Source: Odontesthes bonariensis (Eukaryota; Chordata; Actinopteri; Atheriniformes; Atherinopsidae). Taken from it: a stretch of 64,000 nucleotides of DNA. The notes below the pieces were generated by a model, which saw only the letters and a list, made by a program, of their open reading frames with translations, had not been told where the DNA came from and searched no databases. A program made the translations under genes and the position numbers. The DNA lies in contig NC_134529.1 of assembly GCF_027942865.1 (NCBI RefSeq), forward strand, positions 18,218,467 through 18,282,466. Direction: 5' to 3'. Within the stretch, counting starts at the first letter, position 1. Each line of letters starts with the position of its first letter. Below, piece by piece: positions 49,262 to 62,600 of the stretch.

Positions 49262-49640
49262 ACACTACAAACCGATAATGACGTAAGTTCATGGTCGACT
49301 CAATGACTCCAAGGTGTCCAGCCCAAAACCATCACCCCTCCACACTGTGGAGTCGCTGTGTGACAGTTCATGGTGACATGCTACGTTCAGTTTATCACCA
49401 AACATGGTTCATTGTGACCAAACATCTGAACTTTGGTCTAGTCTTTCCAAAGGACGCTGTTCCACAAGTCTTATGGAAATGTTCTTCTGTCTCTTGAATG
49501 TTTTGTACTTGCTTATGATCTTTTCACTCCGAACAGTTTGGAAATGTCCTCGCAACCCTACGCTTCCCATTTCTGATGTCTATCCACCTTGTCGCCACTG
49601 TAAGAACGTCAGCTTTCATTTCACTGCTCCCACTAACAAA
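49262..49640 (-). mobile_element. Tc1-like transposase relic
   Basis: On the minus strand, the region around 49410-49465 still translates to a decayed form of the Tc1 transposase segment FWNNVLWTDETKVEMFG (here NSVLWKD, stop, TKVQMFGHNE). The plus strand shows CCAAAACCATCACCCCTCC and CTTTGGTCTAGTCTTTCC, characteristic of these relics. Stops and frameshifts throughout. Confidence 0.65.
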
Positions 49641-49984
49641 TGATCAGTAAATCAACTGTACTGGATTCGATCAGAAGCTCCTGACTGCTACAAACCTTTA
49701 AATCCTGTTATTACCAGGTAAGAACTTTTCCTTTTTTGAATTTTTTTACAATCATTTTTACAATGAAACCTTAGAAATTAAGATTTATTCTCCTTTCCGT
49801 GACTGCAGGGTGCATATTTTCAGTGAGATCAATAAAACTTAATTCTATAGAACTATTCATGATAGAAAATACATCCGTAAATAAGCCAACTTCACAGTAA
49901 CACTGCACTCTGCTTACTGATGATGTGTCCTGTGTATTTAACAGTGCAGGTGAAAGAAAGAAAGAAAAACAGCAAAAACACAAA

Positions 49985-52084
49985 CAGCTGGTGCATCATT
50001 TTTATTTGCTCATTAGTACAGATCCTCAGAGATAAAACAGGTCCTGTATGACAAAAATATGTCTCAGTTTCTCTTGAGTACATCAGCAAAATCAGACGTT
50101 CATAGAACCACACTTTATAGGTACTTTAGAATGGAAAATATTTATGCATACATATATATATATATATATATATTTATATAGTGCACTTCAAAACAGTTGC
50201 ACATTTTTATAGTAACATTCTGTACATATTGCATCAGCCTAGGCTGCCATTAACACAAACACTCGCTGCTCTTCTCTCGTTTCTAACAGTCACCGTTGAA
50301 GAGGTGGAATTTAAGATTTTAAACGCTTTCATGTAAAGATGAGTTTTCAATGTTTTTCTCTAGCAGCACTGGAGTTTTCAAAGTAGCGACCATTCAATTG
50401 AAACAAACAAAACAAACAAAAAAAAACCCGTTCGTCAACCTCTGCGAGTTTCAGAACGCTACATTCACGTGAAGCTTTAGTGCAAGCTGGGACCTCCGGC
50501 TCTCCGACAGCCTTTCAGGGAGTTATCCTACGCAAACGACAACAGTTTTGGAACTTCAGACGAATCTGAAGAAAACGCATTGACGGAAGCAGATTGTCTG
50601 TCGTTCCGACAGGTAAGTGAGAGAGGCGTTTCTCTAACGAGGGGCGGAAGACAAACGCAAACAGTAACCACGTGACATTAAAAATACACACACAGTATAC
50701 AATCCTCCATAATACTTAAAAAATCTTTGAGCTAGTCAGTGCGATCTGATGAAAGCTCCAGTCCAGATCAGCTACAGTATTTGGATAACATGACACTCAT
50801 TTTATATCGACTCCTTTTAGTAAACCAATAAATCCTAATCAAAGACATGCGACTTCCCAATAAATGGCCAGTTTTTACTGTCCTCAAACATTTAACCCTA
50901 TCATGCTGACAGTTTTTAAGGTTTTGTCTCATTTATTTGCTATGGGAGACGTCATCCACAAAGGGTTTCAAGGGAAGAGCCCCGATTGGTTCGGAAAACA
51001 GACGCAGTTGCTCAGTTGTATTTGAGAATAATAATAAAATTAAAATAAAAACTTCTAGAGTAATACACTTTAAAGAACCCCAAAATGCCGTAAATAATCT
51101 ACAATAAAAGACAATGGTAGTGATAAAAAGGACGATCCTAAATATGGTGTTGCTCTAAAAAAAAACAAAAAAAACATTCAATTAAATTAAAATTCCATGA
51201 ATTTTGACCACGAACCTCAGCTCCAGCTTTGAAACGGATGCCGAGAACCAACATAAGGACGGCGTCAAAAACATTAAATCCATGCACCACACCTGGACCG
51301 GGCCTTCAGTACAGCAGCATCTTCACATTGTTTGGTAGAACACGACAACAATCAAAAACACAAACGACTGCAACAAAAAGAAAAATCCGCAGTTGAATCA
51401 CACACACGAACGCTTTCCATTCGGTTCTTTAGGAGCTCTTCCCACCAGACGGGTCATTGTCTGCGGTGGATATACCGACATGTTCTTTTGGTTTGATAGC
51501 AGACAAACTGATAGGCTCTGCTTCTCTCTGGGCTCTTCAAAGGATACAGTTCAGGTACGAACACATGTCAGCTTCTTTACGCTAATAAATATTATGCATC
51601 ATAAGGCAAGAAAAGATTTCCGATACATGTGTAAAAAAAAGAAAGAAAAAAAGAAAGAAATAATTAAATTAAGAAAGGAAACTAGTGGTCTAGTGATCAA
51701 TTGCACATTTTAGGATCTATTGGAAAAGAGATATGACTTTCCAGCGTCCACCCTTTGCACACAATCCAGCCACCCCATCGCTTTAGTGGCTCAGTCTGAA
51801 CTGCTCTTACATTAAATATTTCAGAGAATAAAAGCTGCTGTTAAAAGTTCCAGAAAACTCTCAGATCCAATCGCCCCCCTTCATCAGTAGCAGTATAAAC
51901 CCCCACCCCCCCTCTCTCTCTTTCTGTAATGAAAGTAAAAACAAGTGCTTATTTAAACAAGGAATTTTTTCTGACTTAAAACTGGGAATGCTTAGTCTAA
52001 AGTGAAACTGAGCCAGGCGGTATTTTAATAGGTCGGTTTGTCCTCGCAATGCGTTTCGAAAGTGCTCAGGTTGAGTGTGAGCCA
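49985..52084 (-). other. Probable slc25a29 3' UTR
   Basis: About 2.1 kb downstream of the slc25a29 stop with no recognised transposon. A minus-strand AATAAA at about 50003-49998 would end the transcript near 49985. A CT-rich tract lies at 51898-51925 and a (TA)n run at about 50150-50172. Extent is inferred; a nearer signal could be used. Confidence 0.4.
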
Positions 52085-55000
52085 TCACAGGCTCGAGGGC
52101 TGTGCCTGCTGCTGCATCGGAGTGTGGTGGCTCGTCTGGGCCGACTCGCAGTCTTTGGGTCCTACCTCCACGCCCCGTGCGTACATGAGGACCAGGGTGA
52201 CGGTGGCGAAGGTCGTTGCATTCACAGGGAAGGCTCGAAGCAGCGTGGAGGTGAGGCCTCGTGTGAACACCATGTAGCCTTCTCTCCTGATGCTCTGCCG
52301 CACGCAGTCAGCGATGCTGCTGTACTGGTTGACTCCGCCCACCCCGTCTGCTTGGAGCCGGGATTTGATTACGTCCACGGGATAGGTGGAGATCCAGGAG
52401 GCGATTCCGGCCATGCCTCCACTAAACAGCAGTTTGGGGATCATGTATCGGTCGTCCGGCTCGCAGCCAATGCTGCGCGTCAGCACATCATAGGCCAAGA
52501 AATACACTCCGAAGCCCGGCGTCTCGCGGATAAATGTAGTAACCATCCCTCTGTTTACACCCGACAGACCCTCCCGCTTGTAGATGCGCACCAAACAGTC
52601 CAAAGAGTTTTTATACATCTTCCGAGAAGACTTCTTCTCTCCTGTGCCCTGCATTTGCATGCGGGTTTTGGCCAGCTCCATGGGGCAGCAGATGACGCAC
52701 TGGATGGCTCCTGCAGCTGCACCGGCAGCAAACTGGTTGGTGGGGGTGTCATGCCCCAGCAGCCGCATCGCGTTTCCCTGGACACCGAACACGATGGCGT
52801 TGATGAATGTAAGGCCCATCATGGGGGAGCCGATGCCTTTATATAAACCAAAGACCTGTGGGAAGGGTGAGAAACATTTGACTTCCTCCATTCTAATTCG
52901 AGATCCAAAGAAAAAAATAATATCTAGCCCAACAAAATGTTGGTGAAGGACAAGGACTGCTTCCTCGCTCATCAAAGTATCATTTTTGTCGACCACGCAA
53001 TTCCCTCTGCGAGGTGCCTGCCACAGTGTGGTGAATGAAGTGAAAGACCCTGAGACTATAAATAGAGCTGCTCAGATAACAAGCATTCTGCTGAGTTCAA
53101 CGATAAGAGTGTCTAACTGACTGAAATAAGTGAGGTATTAGTCTTCTTAGACTAAATCCTAAATCCCCTGGATGGAATATGCCCATATAAGGTTAACCAG
53201 TAACAAAAGTTACAACAGAGGTGTAAAAACAACATGATTTCAGGTCAAAAGAAAAAGAAAATGCACACAAACTAAAGAAATCAGACTCAATCCAACTACT
53301 AAACTCTCCATCGCCACAGGTGACCTCCATTTAAGGTGCCCCAGTCGATCTTAAGTCCAAGAGCATCGACATGATACGCTCATCAGGCCAGTCTTACCTC
53401 ATGGACTTTAAACTACAACAGGCTAGGTTCCATTTGCCGTTTTTGATTCACATTTAGAAGGTGTGTGTAAGAAAAGCTTGATGGAAGATCAAAAATGTGA
53501 AAATCTTTCAATCCTCTCGCTTCCAAGAAGAACTGATGCACATTAAGGGGACTGAGAACACTTCCCGTCTGAGCTGGCAAAGATCATAATAGGTGACTCA
53601 AGCCACTTCTGGTCTAACAAGCAAACCACAAACTTACATGAGTGGCAAACGTCTTTCCACATATGATATCATATCCCAGAGATGAATGTAAATCCTTAAG
53701 AAGAGCTCTCTCCATTTTCCTATTGCGGATGTCCATCGCATTTGTTATTGGGCTTTTTTTTTCTTTTCTCCTCAACTACAGTATTTCAAACACTATGAAA
53801 GTAGTCCACACCGCCACCCTCTGGTGGCTTAGTTTATTGAGCCGAGTTTATTCACTCGAAATGTGTCTGACTACGTTTCTTTGTTGTGGCTTTTCAAACG
53901 ATGGCTTCAGACCTCTCTATTCCGACACCTAAGAGATGGAAACCTGCCTACTGCCAAATGCTGCCGACCACCAAACGTACAGAAATCTACGTACCGACTC
54001 CTGTCGTATAATGGACTGGAAGCAGTGATAGGTCCCCCGATACAGAGGCTTATCAACACTCTGGACCTGCAGTCTGACCTGGAAGAGAAAAAAAAAAAAT
54101 GTCTTTAATCAGTTATACCTTGAAAATCTGACCAATGCGTTGCTGAACAAAAGAAAGAAGAAAAAACTGAAAATAAAAAATGGATGAATGATTCATTAAT
54201 GTTCAAAGTCAGCTCTATATATACATCACTGAAAACCTGAAGCAGCGTGTGTTTAGGTAACACGGCGTTTCCTTTTAAAAGGTAGCGTCGTGAGATTTCC
54301 TTTTGGAATGATTGCTTTTATAATGTAGGGAAAATGGGAGTGTTTGACAGGAGACCGCTCGGCACCGCTTTACCTTCACCGTGTCAAATGGGTGTCCCAC
54401 CAACACTCCAGCAGCACCTGGGGAGAGAAGGAACAGCAATGACCATTTGTTGCATCATTTGATTTGAAATCAAACCGAAGAACAGATGGAAAGCTCCGCA
54501 GGGGGTAAAAACACGCTCTTGAACACAATTGTACATCATATGCGAAGGCCATGTAAACACTTCCATTACTCGTGTATCACTTACACACGGTCTCCAACCT
54601 ATTTGAACGGTTTTTGAAGACCAGAACTCCCACTGTCGTGCAAATTTAGAGCATAATGCCATGTCCTCCAGGAGTTTGCCCCGTCTTATCCAAAGCCAAC
54701 TCACCATGCATCAACACCCTATGAAATTTTCTGTAGTGCGCCCTTGACTGTTGGAAAACCTGGGCCTGTGGAGCATATGCTTGTGTTGTGATGCCAGTTT
54801 CTTAGTCCATATTGAAGCATTCAAGGTGTGGGCTCTTAAATAATGAGACTAGATGAAGAAAACTCTTCTTTTTAATCCCTTGCCCCTTAAAAATGTTTCA
54901 TTAACAACACAATACTGTTGTGATAAGTCTGACTGCCTAAATAAAAAACATCATTGCATGCCGAATGGAGTGGGGAAGCTGTGGGAATGAAAAATGGAAC

Positions 55001-56435
55001 CATTTTTCAGGCCTCCTTATTTTGATATTGTCTTACAAAATGTGTAACACCCGTTTATGATACTCATGCACTGAACAGATGATGGATCCTGGAGTTATGA
55101 CAACTCACATCAAGTATTTGCGCAGGAAACTCGCATATGGGAAAGTACCTGCGTAATTCCAGGAAACGGTTCTGCCCTCTGTCTTTCCCCTTAATGTCGT
55201 AGAACATGTGACAGTACAAGGCAGCAACGTAAATGTGCGAGATGTTTTGCGCCGTCCCAAGTGTGCAAACATACAGTAGTCGTTTTGGTGTTGTGAATTT
55301 GAATAAAACAGGACAAGCTAATCCGACAGGAGCTGTCACATGACTCATTTGTGCAAAAAAAAAAAAAAAAAAAAAAGGAGCTTATCAGAGGGGAGCTCCT
55401 GTTGTAAGCTGGGAAAAGAACACAAGCATGTGTCTGACAAAGTGACAAGCGGTCATTGACCTCAGTTTATTTGTGATCTGCGAGAACCAAACGCAAGAGA
55501 AAGACGGCATCACTCTTTCACAGTATCCCACTAAGAGGAAACTTTTTCAGTGTGATTGCCCATTGCTTCACACTTGGGAACATGGGCTTGCACTCTTTAA
55601 TTTAAAAAATAATAAACAAACGCGCACTTTGAGATGAACGGCAAATACACAAGCTTCAAATTTGGCACGCCACATGATCTATGGTGTCAGTCAGTGTAAA
55701 TAAAGAAAGCATGGGATTGGCCTGTGAAGGGGTGTGTACCGATTCACTCCATCTGCATGTGGTGTGTGGAAACTAATCCACACCATCCTATTGCAAAACA
55801 GTGGGTGGCACTTGTTTGTGTTTCCAAAGTTTTTAGCTTTCACTGTGTGACACCAGGGTAGACGTGCAGAGGGTTGAAGCAACTTTTAAATATGCTGGGA
55901 TTACACTGCATTCTGTGGGCTAAATTAATCAAATCAAGCCTGTATATGAGTTTTAATATAGTCCTAATAAGTATGTTTGGGAAGGAGATTTTTTGCAAAC
56001 AGAAAACTTAACAATGATTCATTTTACTCTATCTGACCAAAGATAAATCAAATCAAATCAAATTTATTTATATAGCACATTTCATGTACAAACAGTTCAA
56101 AGTGCTTTACATAAAATAAAAGCATAGCAGCAGGGAGTGGAAGAAGCATTAAAATACAAAAAAGAATATAAAGAGAAACAAATAAAATCATTTAAATGAA
56201 TTTAAAAAAAGATAGCTTCTGATTGGGCAATTAATGGAAAATCTCCATCATTTCGAAACCCTCCCAGTCACCACGGAAACACTGTCCTTAGTACTGTAAT
56301 GATAATACTGTGAAAGTATAGTTTTCTGAAGATATCTGGTTACTCACATTGTGTACTGATAAATTACCTGATAGCGGGTGACAGAAGTGCTTCTGCCGTA
56401 GACTTACCTCCGATGCATCCAGCAACGAAGTCCAT
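52085..56435 (-). CDS. slc25a29: Mitochondrial basic amino acid carrier SLC25A29
   Basis: Inner-membrane carrier that in mammals imports arginine, lysine, ornithine and histidine. Four coding exons: 56435-56408, 54417-54374, 54078-53995 and 52855-52085, all with GT..AG, giving 308 aa (human about 303). The start MDFVAGCIGG matches the family. The three carrier signatures are present: PFDTVK (19-24), PMELAK (110-115) and PVDVIK (211-216). ICCPMELAKTR, GVNRGMV and RAFPVNATTFATVT are typical of this subfamily, and the C terminus ends QPSSL. The last exon holds more than 80% of the protein. Introns 1 and 3 are long (about 2.0 and 1.1 kb); intron 1 contains a poly-A tract (55355-55376) and a retroposon tail. 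The gene lies head-to-head with slc25a47, as in human 14q32. No damage seen. Confidence 0.96.
55355..55376. repeat. Poly-A tract in slc25a29 intron 1
   Basis: Twenty-two A residues on the plus strand. It may be a retroposon tail or a simple repeat; no element body is recognised beside it. Confidence 0.85.
56046..56130. repeat. Fish LINE-type tail, (AAATC)n start
   Basis: AAATC repeats followed by TTTATTTATATAGCACATTT, ATGTACAAACAGTTC and AAAGTGCTTTACATAAAAT. This is a very common fish retroposon tail with the sequence TATAGCACATTT and AAAGTGCTTTACA. Located within slc25a29 intron 1. The exact LINE clade is not assigned. Confidence 0.7.
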
Positions 56436-57348
56436 CACTGCTCTTCAACGTGTTGAGGCTTATGATCAGGTCCTAACAACTCTGTAAAACACACTGCTCT
56501 CTCTTACCCCGGTAACTTCGTCGGTAACCTTGCAGTAACTGTCCACGGCTATTTAATCTAGCTATAGGCTCAATGCTAGCTGACACCGTCAGTTTGCGTT
56601 TATATTAGCTAGCAGGACCAACGAGTTGGCTCTGAATGATTTCTATGGTAACAAATGTTGACAAATATATTTTCTCTATTCGGGTATTAGGCTTGTTCTC
56701 CTCTTGTTCTGGTAGAACTCTACACGTTCTCCACGACCCGTTTTTAAATCCCGTAATTAAATTCAATGTGAACACCCTCTATGTTATGGAGGTTTGTGAA
56801 GATAGCCGCCGATTAATGTGCGTCACAGGAAGTAAATACAAAAGGGCTGTTCCATTTACCGGCCTCTAGTTTTTATCCAATCAGAGAGAAAAGAAAACGC
56901 CGACACCCGCTCGAGGCGTAATGCTCGTCATTCATTGGACCTGGGTGTCGAAATGCTTCGAATGGCCACGTGATGTTTTGAATTTGGTTTCAAGGGACTG
57001 TCTACAAAGTAATAACCGCGTGCCCCTATATTTAAAACAGATCGTTCTTGATAAGTTCATATGTAGTGGCTTTTATTTTACATAAATTATAGTATTACGC
57101 CTAAAAAACATTAAATTGAATTAGAAAGTGTTTCTTTGTATTTTTTAAGTGTGAACTGACATACTGTACAAATAGTTAACCTTTCGGCTATTTTCGTTGA
57201 GACTCGTAATCATAGTCGAAACCGTTCGGCTAATTCTGTAACACCCTGCCGCCGCTTGTCATGTAACAACATACTCAAGGTTACTGTGCGAGGGGAAGAA
57301 TGGGTCCACGTTTGAGAAGCATCTACCGGTCAGTCACCATATGACAGG
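56436..57348. promoter_or_regulatory. Divergent promoter of slc25a29 and slc25a47
   Basis: The 913 bp between the two start codons must hold both 5' UTRs and promoters. Visible candidate sites: an ETS-type CAGGAAGTA at 56826-56834, a CCAAT box at 56877-56881 followed by CAGAG, and a palindromic CACGTG E-box at 56967-56972. No TATA box is convincing on either side. CpG density is higher than in flanking DNA by eye. Function is inferred from position. Confidence 0.55.
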
Positions 57349-57881
57349 ATGCATATCGCTGATTTTGTGTCCGGATCAATTGGAGGTAACTGTCAACTCT
57401 ATTTACTCTCTGCTTGTTTTAATTCAACGTGAGCACTTGTGTGGTGTAGCTGCTAAGCAGTTAGCTGCTGTACGTGTATAATGCGACAACTGAGAAGATT
57501 AGATTAAGCCTGATTGACCATGTGTCTTTCATTGCTCACTATTAAGCTTGAGCTGGTGTTACAAACAACAGCTGGTTGATATGACCACTTAAAGCTTATC
57601 AGAAAAGAGCAAAACCATCAGTCCCATATGTTTTTCTGTGGCTGCTTCTATCCCGACAGCTGAAAAGATCAGGTAACTGACATAATTCATGGCCATGTGA
57701 TGGGAGTACGCCTCTCGCGGGCAGCCGAGTTAGTCTCGATTGAGTGGTCATAGAAAAAAGGATGTTGTTATGGTCACAACATCTGCCACCAAGTCAGTCA
57801 GTGTTTTATCCAGTCTGAAACTTTGTTGGTCAAACAATTGTATATCCCCTTAAATGGAAAACCTTTTTAAAAAACTAAAAA

Positions 57882-57934
<53 letters not shown>

Positions 57935-58356
57935 CCTCAAAAACAATTTAAAGTGGTATGTCATAAAATAGCACATTATTTTAGCCTTGTTGTCTGTCAA
58001 GGTGATGCTTTCACAGTTACGTAAAAGACGATAGCAATAAATCCACACATTTGACCTCCCTGCCGGCCTCTGTTAATAGTTTAGCTGTTTAAGCTTCTAA
58101 CCTTCTCTGTGTTGTCAATGACTCTCTCTTTTCTTTGAACACACACAGGGGCATGTGGAGTTGCGGTGGGCTACCCCCTGGACACCGTGAAGGTACATTA
58201 GGTGGTAGCCGCTGTCTATGATGGCATGTGTCGTGAAAAACCAACCGAGTAGACATCATTTTGACATCTTCTTCGTCCCTTCAGGTCCGGATCCAAACTC
58301 AGAAACAGTTCACGGGAGTGTATCAATGTGCAGCGGAGACCTTTTCGAAAGAAGGG
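57349..58356 (+). CDS. slc25a47: Mitochondrial carrier SLC25A47 (first three exons)
   Basis: Liver-enriched inner-membrane carrier in mammals, reported to be linked to hepatic NAD and energy metabolism. Three exons are in the window: 57349-57385, 58149-58192 and 58285-58356. They encode 51 residues starting MHIADFVSGSIGG and containing [20 protein letters not shown], which matches the family start ([28 protein letters not shown] in human). PLDTVK at 22-27 is the first carrier signature. The remaining exons must lie beyond position 64000, because nothing between 58357 and 64000 encodes the next carrier segment. Intron 1 carries a TG microsatellite and intron 3 a large antisense LINE. An overlapping out-of-frame ATG lies eight bases upstream at 57341. 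Fish may have more than one slc25a47 copy, so an a/b suffix is not assigned. Confidence 0.9.
57884..57932. repeat. (TG)n microsatellite in slc25a47 intron 1
   Basis: About 24 uninterrupted TG units following an A-rich stretch. Confidence 0.97.
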
Positions 58357-59199
58357 GTGAGTGGAACCGGTGAAGTCTGTCGTGCATGGTGCATCTTTTT
58401 TGTGACTACGTCAAAACAAAACGTTCAGAAATGTTTCACATGGGTTATTGAGTATGAATGAAGAAGGATTAGTGTCTGCTAACCATCCCGTGAGTTAAAA
58501 CACAGAAGCCACCAGAATGAGCCCTGGTTAAAGCAGACGAGGGGAGGGCAGATCTGCACAAGTCTGGGGAACAATAAGTTAAGGTGACTTAAAGGTGGAC
58601 CTTGTAGCTTGAGAGGGTATATCGGGACAGTGTAGGTGTTCCTAACTTAGCCTGTGATGACAGGGTTAAGCAAAAGGCTCACCAGGTGATGGAAGTACAC
58701 TACAGCAAGCCTCAACAGATTGCGTGGGTGCCATGTCTTTAGCTCATCTACAGTGCAGGATGTGATCAGCAGCTGTTGGACATACTCCAGCCTCTGCAAC
58801 AGTTTTTTATCTGCACAGCTAGTTTGGACAGGATCTTAGTCAGTTCAGGAAAGCAGAAAACTAGCAGCTAATGTTGGTGTACTGTTTGCCTGCATTGTTT
58901 GTATTCTTTAGAGGTTAGAAAACACCTTGCTGTTAGACAAATAGATTGCTGTGGGAAAAAAACGAGATAGATCCAGCTGTTGCACTATACTTACAGAGCC
59001 AGAGTAACGCGTACAGTTTATTTTAAGGTGAATGCACTTAAAATAAAGTGAGCAAGCCTAGTTTATATACCATTTTATAAACCATTCATGCATGAACAAA
59101 AAGAAAAACCTACATTTGGCCAAATATCTTGAATGCCGCTCCTCAGGACTTTCCATTTCCGAGCATCTCAGACAAATTCTACTCACTCAGAAGTGCCTT
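58357..59199 (+). other. Start of slc25a47 intron 3
   Basis: Intronic by position: it begins with the donor GTGAGT after the third exon. No further exon, repeat or RNA was recognised before the LINE tail. Confidence 0.6.
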
Positions 59200-59636
59200 G
59201 TATTTTTGTATTTTTGTATTTGTTTATTTATTTTAAGCCAGAATTTAAAAATAAATCAAAAAATAAATATATGTCTATTTATAAATAACAGTCACTTATG
59301 CCCACTGGGCATAGAAAACAACAAATGATAAATTAAACAACAGAATACCAGCTTGAAAAGGAGTGGGATGAAGACAAGCTTATTTACTCCCACCCCCATC
59401 CAATCCGCAATAGTTTTCAATTCCCACTATACTCCGTAGTCTACTGCATCAACAGTATTCATAAGTTAACATATAATATACATCACTGCAACATATAGCC
59501 ATAACATACACCTATTATATATCACACATACATACTATACACACGTGATCACCCCATACTCATCATTATTTACCAATTATTATTCTCAAAAAGCAAAACA
59601 AAAATAATGATGGTACCTGCGAACACCAAGTAACAG

Positions 59637-62600
59637 TCAAACGCCCCTGACTTCATTCCCATACCGTGACAAAATCATTTCCTTGTATTTTGTTTTGAAT
59701 TGATAAATATTTGGACACTGTTTGTACTCTAGCCCCAGTCGATTCCACAGTTTAACGCCACATACAGATACACACATACTTTTCCTTGTGGTTCGTACTT
59801 TCCGGACATAAAAGTTACCACACCCCCTCAAATTATAACCCCTGTCTTTCTGTGTGAAAATCTTCTGAATATTACTAGGTAATATACTTTTATAAGCTTT
59901 GAATAGAAGTTGCGCATTATAGAAGTCAACTAAATCTGAAAATTTTAGCAGCTTAGACTGCAAAAATAAGGTATTTGTGTGATCAATATATCCTACCTTA
60001 TGTATAATTCGTATTGCACGTTTTTGGAGTATAACAAGAGGTTGTAGTGAACTTTTGTAGTTATTACCCCAGACTTCTATACAGTATGTTAAATAGGGCA
60101 AAACTAATGAACAATACAATAAATATAATGCATTATATTCTAGGAAATATCTAACTTTATACATTATTGCTACACTTTTGGAAACTTTACGTTGTATATG
60201 TTCAATATGAGTTTTCCAGCTTAGTTTACTGTCAATAATTATCCCTAAGAACTTATATTCTGACACTTTATCTACAACAAAACCGTCTATATTTATTACT
60301 AAATCTGAATTTTCTTTATAGTTTCCGAACAACATACTTTTTGTTTTATCTAAATTTAGGGATAATTTGTTGATGTCCATCCAAGTTTTTAACTTGATTA
60401 GTTCATCATTTACTTCATTTATAAGCTCACTATAGTTATCACTGGAACAGAATATGTTAGTGTCATCTGCAAATAATAATAATTTTAATATATTTGATAC
60501 ATTAAATATGTCATTTATGTAAAGATTAAATAACTTGGGGCCCAATACAGATCCCTGAGGGACCCCGCAAGCAATGCCCAAATACTCCGATTGGAACTCC
60601 CCCATCTTCACATACTGTTGTCTCTCCATGAAATAGCTTTGAATCCAGTTCAAAGTCACTCCCCTTATACCATATTTATCTAGTTTTTTAAATAATATTG
60701 AATGATTAAGGGTATCAAAGGCTTTTTTCAAGTCAATAAATATTCCAACTGCGTATTTTCTACTATCGACAGTGTTGGTAATCTCTTCCACTGCTTCAAG
60801 TAAAGCCATTGAAGTTGACCTTCCTGACCTGAACCCATACTGACTTTCATTTATTATATTATATTTATCTATAAATGATTCTAATCTATTATTGAAGAGC
60901 TTTTCTAAAATTTTGGAAAATTGAGGGAGCAGAGAGACAGGTCTATAGTTTGTGAAGATGTGTGTGTTCCCATTTTTGTGTAGTGGTATTACTTTTGCAA
61001 TTTTCATTTTATTGGGAAATGTCCCCGTTTGAAATGATAAGTTACATATGTAAATTAACGGTTTTAAGATACTTTTTATTGTCCTTTTAACTAAAGTCAT
61101 ATCTATATCATAACAATCAGTCGATGTTTTATTTTTACATTTGTTAACAATATCTATTATTTCTGCCTCACTTACTCCAGAGAGAAACATTGTGCTAGGG
61201 TTTATTTCTATCAATGATTCACTGTGATCACTACTGCACTCAGGAATTTTCGCTGCCAAATCTGGTCCAACATTTACAAAAAAAGTATTGAAACTATTAA
61301 CCATTTCATTCATATTATAATTATCATTGTTATTTACCGTAAAATAATCTGGATAATAATTATTTTTTGTATTACCTTTAATTACAGTATTTAGTATCCC
61401 CCAAACTTTTTTAATATTATTTTTATTTTTATTTAGTAGATTGGTATAGTATAATTTCTTACTAGTTCTTATTATATTAGTCAATTTATTTTTATATATT
61501 TTATATCTCTGTTCAGATTCTTTAGTCCTTAGCCTAATAAATTGTCTGTATAAAGTATTTTTCTTTTTGCAAGCATTTTGTAAACCATTTGTTAACCATG
61601 GACATTTTACAACAGTATTATTTGTACTAAGTTGTCGAATCGGACAGTTTTTGTTATATAGAGAACAAAAAATTCCTAAAAAGTTATTGAAAGCACAGTC
61701 CACATCCTTCTCTCTGTATACAGACTTCCAGTCCTGTTCTATTAAGTCACAATTAAGTGCATCTAATGCTTCTTCAGTTCTTACTCGTTTAAATATAAAT
61801 TTTTGGGGTATTTTATGATAATTACAACTATAGTCGTACAGTGTGAAGACCGGTAGATGATCAGTTATATCACATATCATTAGACCACTAACATTTATGG
61901 ACTCTATATTATTTGTAAAGATGTTGTCTATGAGTGTTGCACTGTGTGATGTAACTCTACTGGGTCTTGTTATAGTTGGGAACAAACTCATACTGTACAT
62001 CCTATTAATAAATTCCTCCGTTGTTTTATGTTTATTTGGATTGATCAAGTCAATGTTGTAGTCTCCACAGATGAAGATTTTTTTATTACCTATTACCGAA
62101 AACATTTTTTCCACCCAGTCTGTAAATATGTCCAAACTCGAACCCGGTGACCTATATAAACAACTTATTATTATATTTTTCTTATTTCCATTATAAATTT
62201 CTATTGATATACATTCTAACACATCATTTATTGTCAATGTCATCTTTTCTATTACTTTAAATTTAAGATAATTATGGACATATATAGCAACTCCTCCACC
62301 TATTTTGTTTGTTCTATTTACATAGGTCAAATTATAACCATCTAACTCAAAATCAATACCTTTATCTTCATTAAACCATGTTTCAGAAATTGCTATGATA
62401 CTAAATGGCTGCCCAAACTGCTGTAAATATTCTTTGATAGAGTTGAAGTTTGTATACATGCTTCTACTATTAAAATGAATAATTGAAAATGTCCCTTCTG
62501 ATTTAACAAAGTTATTATAATCATCTTCAGTATAGTAGTTGCAATCAATCGTGTTAGATGATAAAAACAAGTTATTATCAGGGTCTAGTTCATCTTCCAA

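Larger units (their letters stand above)
46582..49984. other. Intergenic with transposon relics
   Basis: Between the Ig receptor and the slc25a29 3' UTR. It holds two DNA-transposon relics (listed) and an AT-rich stretch at 47210-47275. A 159-codon minus frame at 48184-48663 and an 82-codon plus frame at 48962-49210 have no recognisable domain and are not called as genes. Confidence 0.55.

Noticed and set aside
52049-52846. 265-codon plus-strand frame
   Set aside because: Antisense shadow of the last slc25a29 exon; no domain.
58357-59199. Fourth exon of slc25a47
   Set aside because: No AG-flanked stretch encodes the expected next carrier helix (GFYRG-like) segment; it must lie beyond the window.
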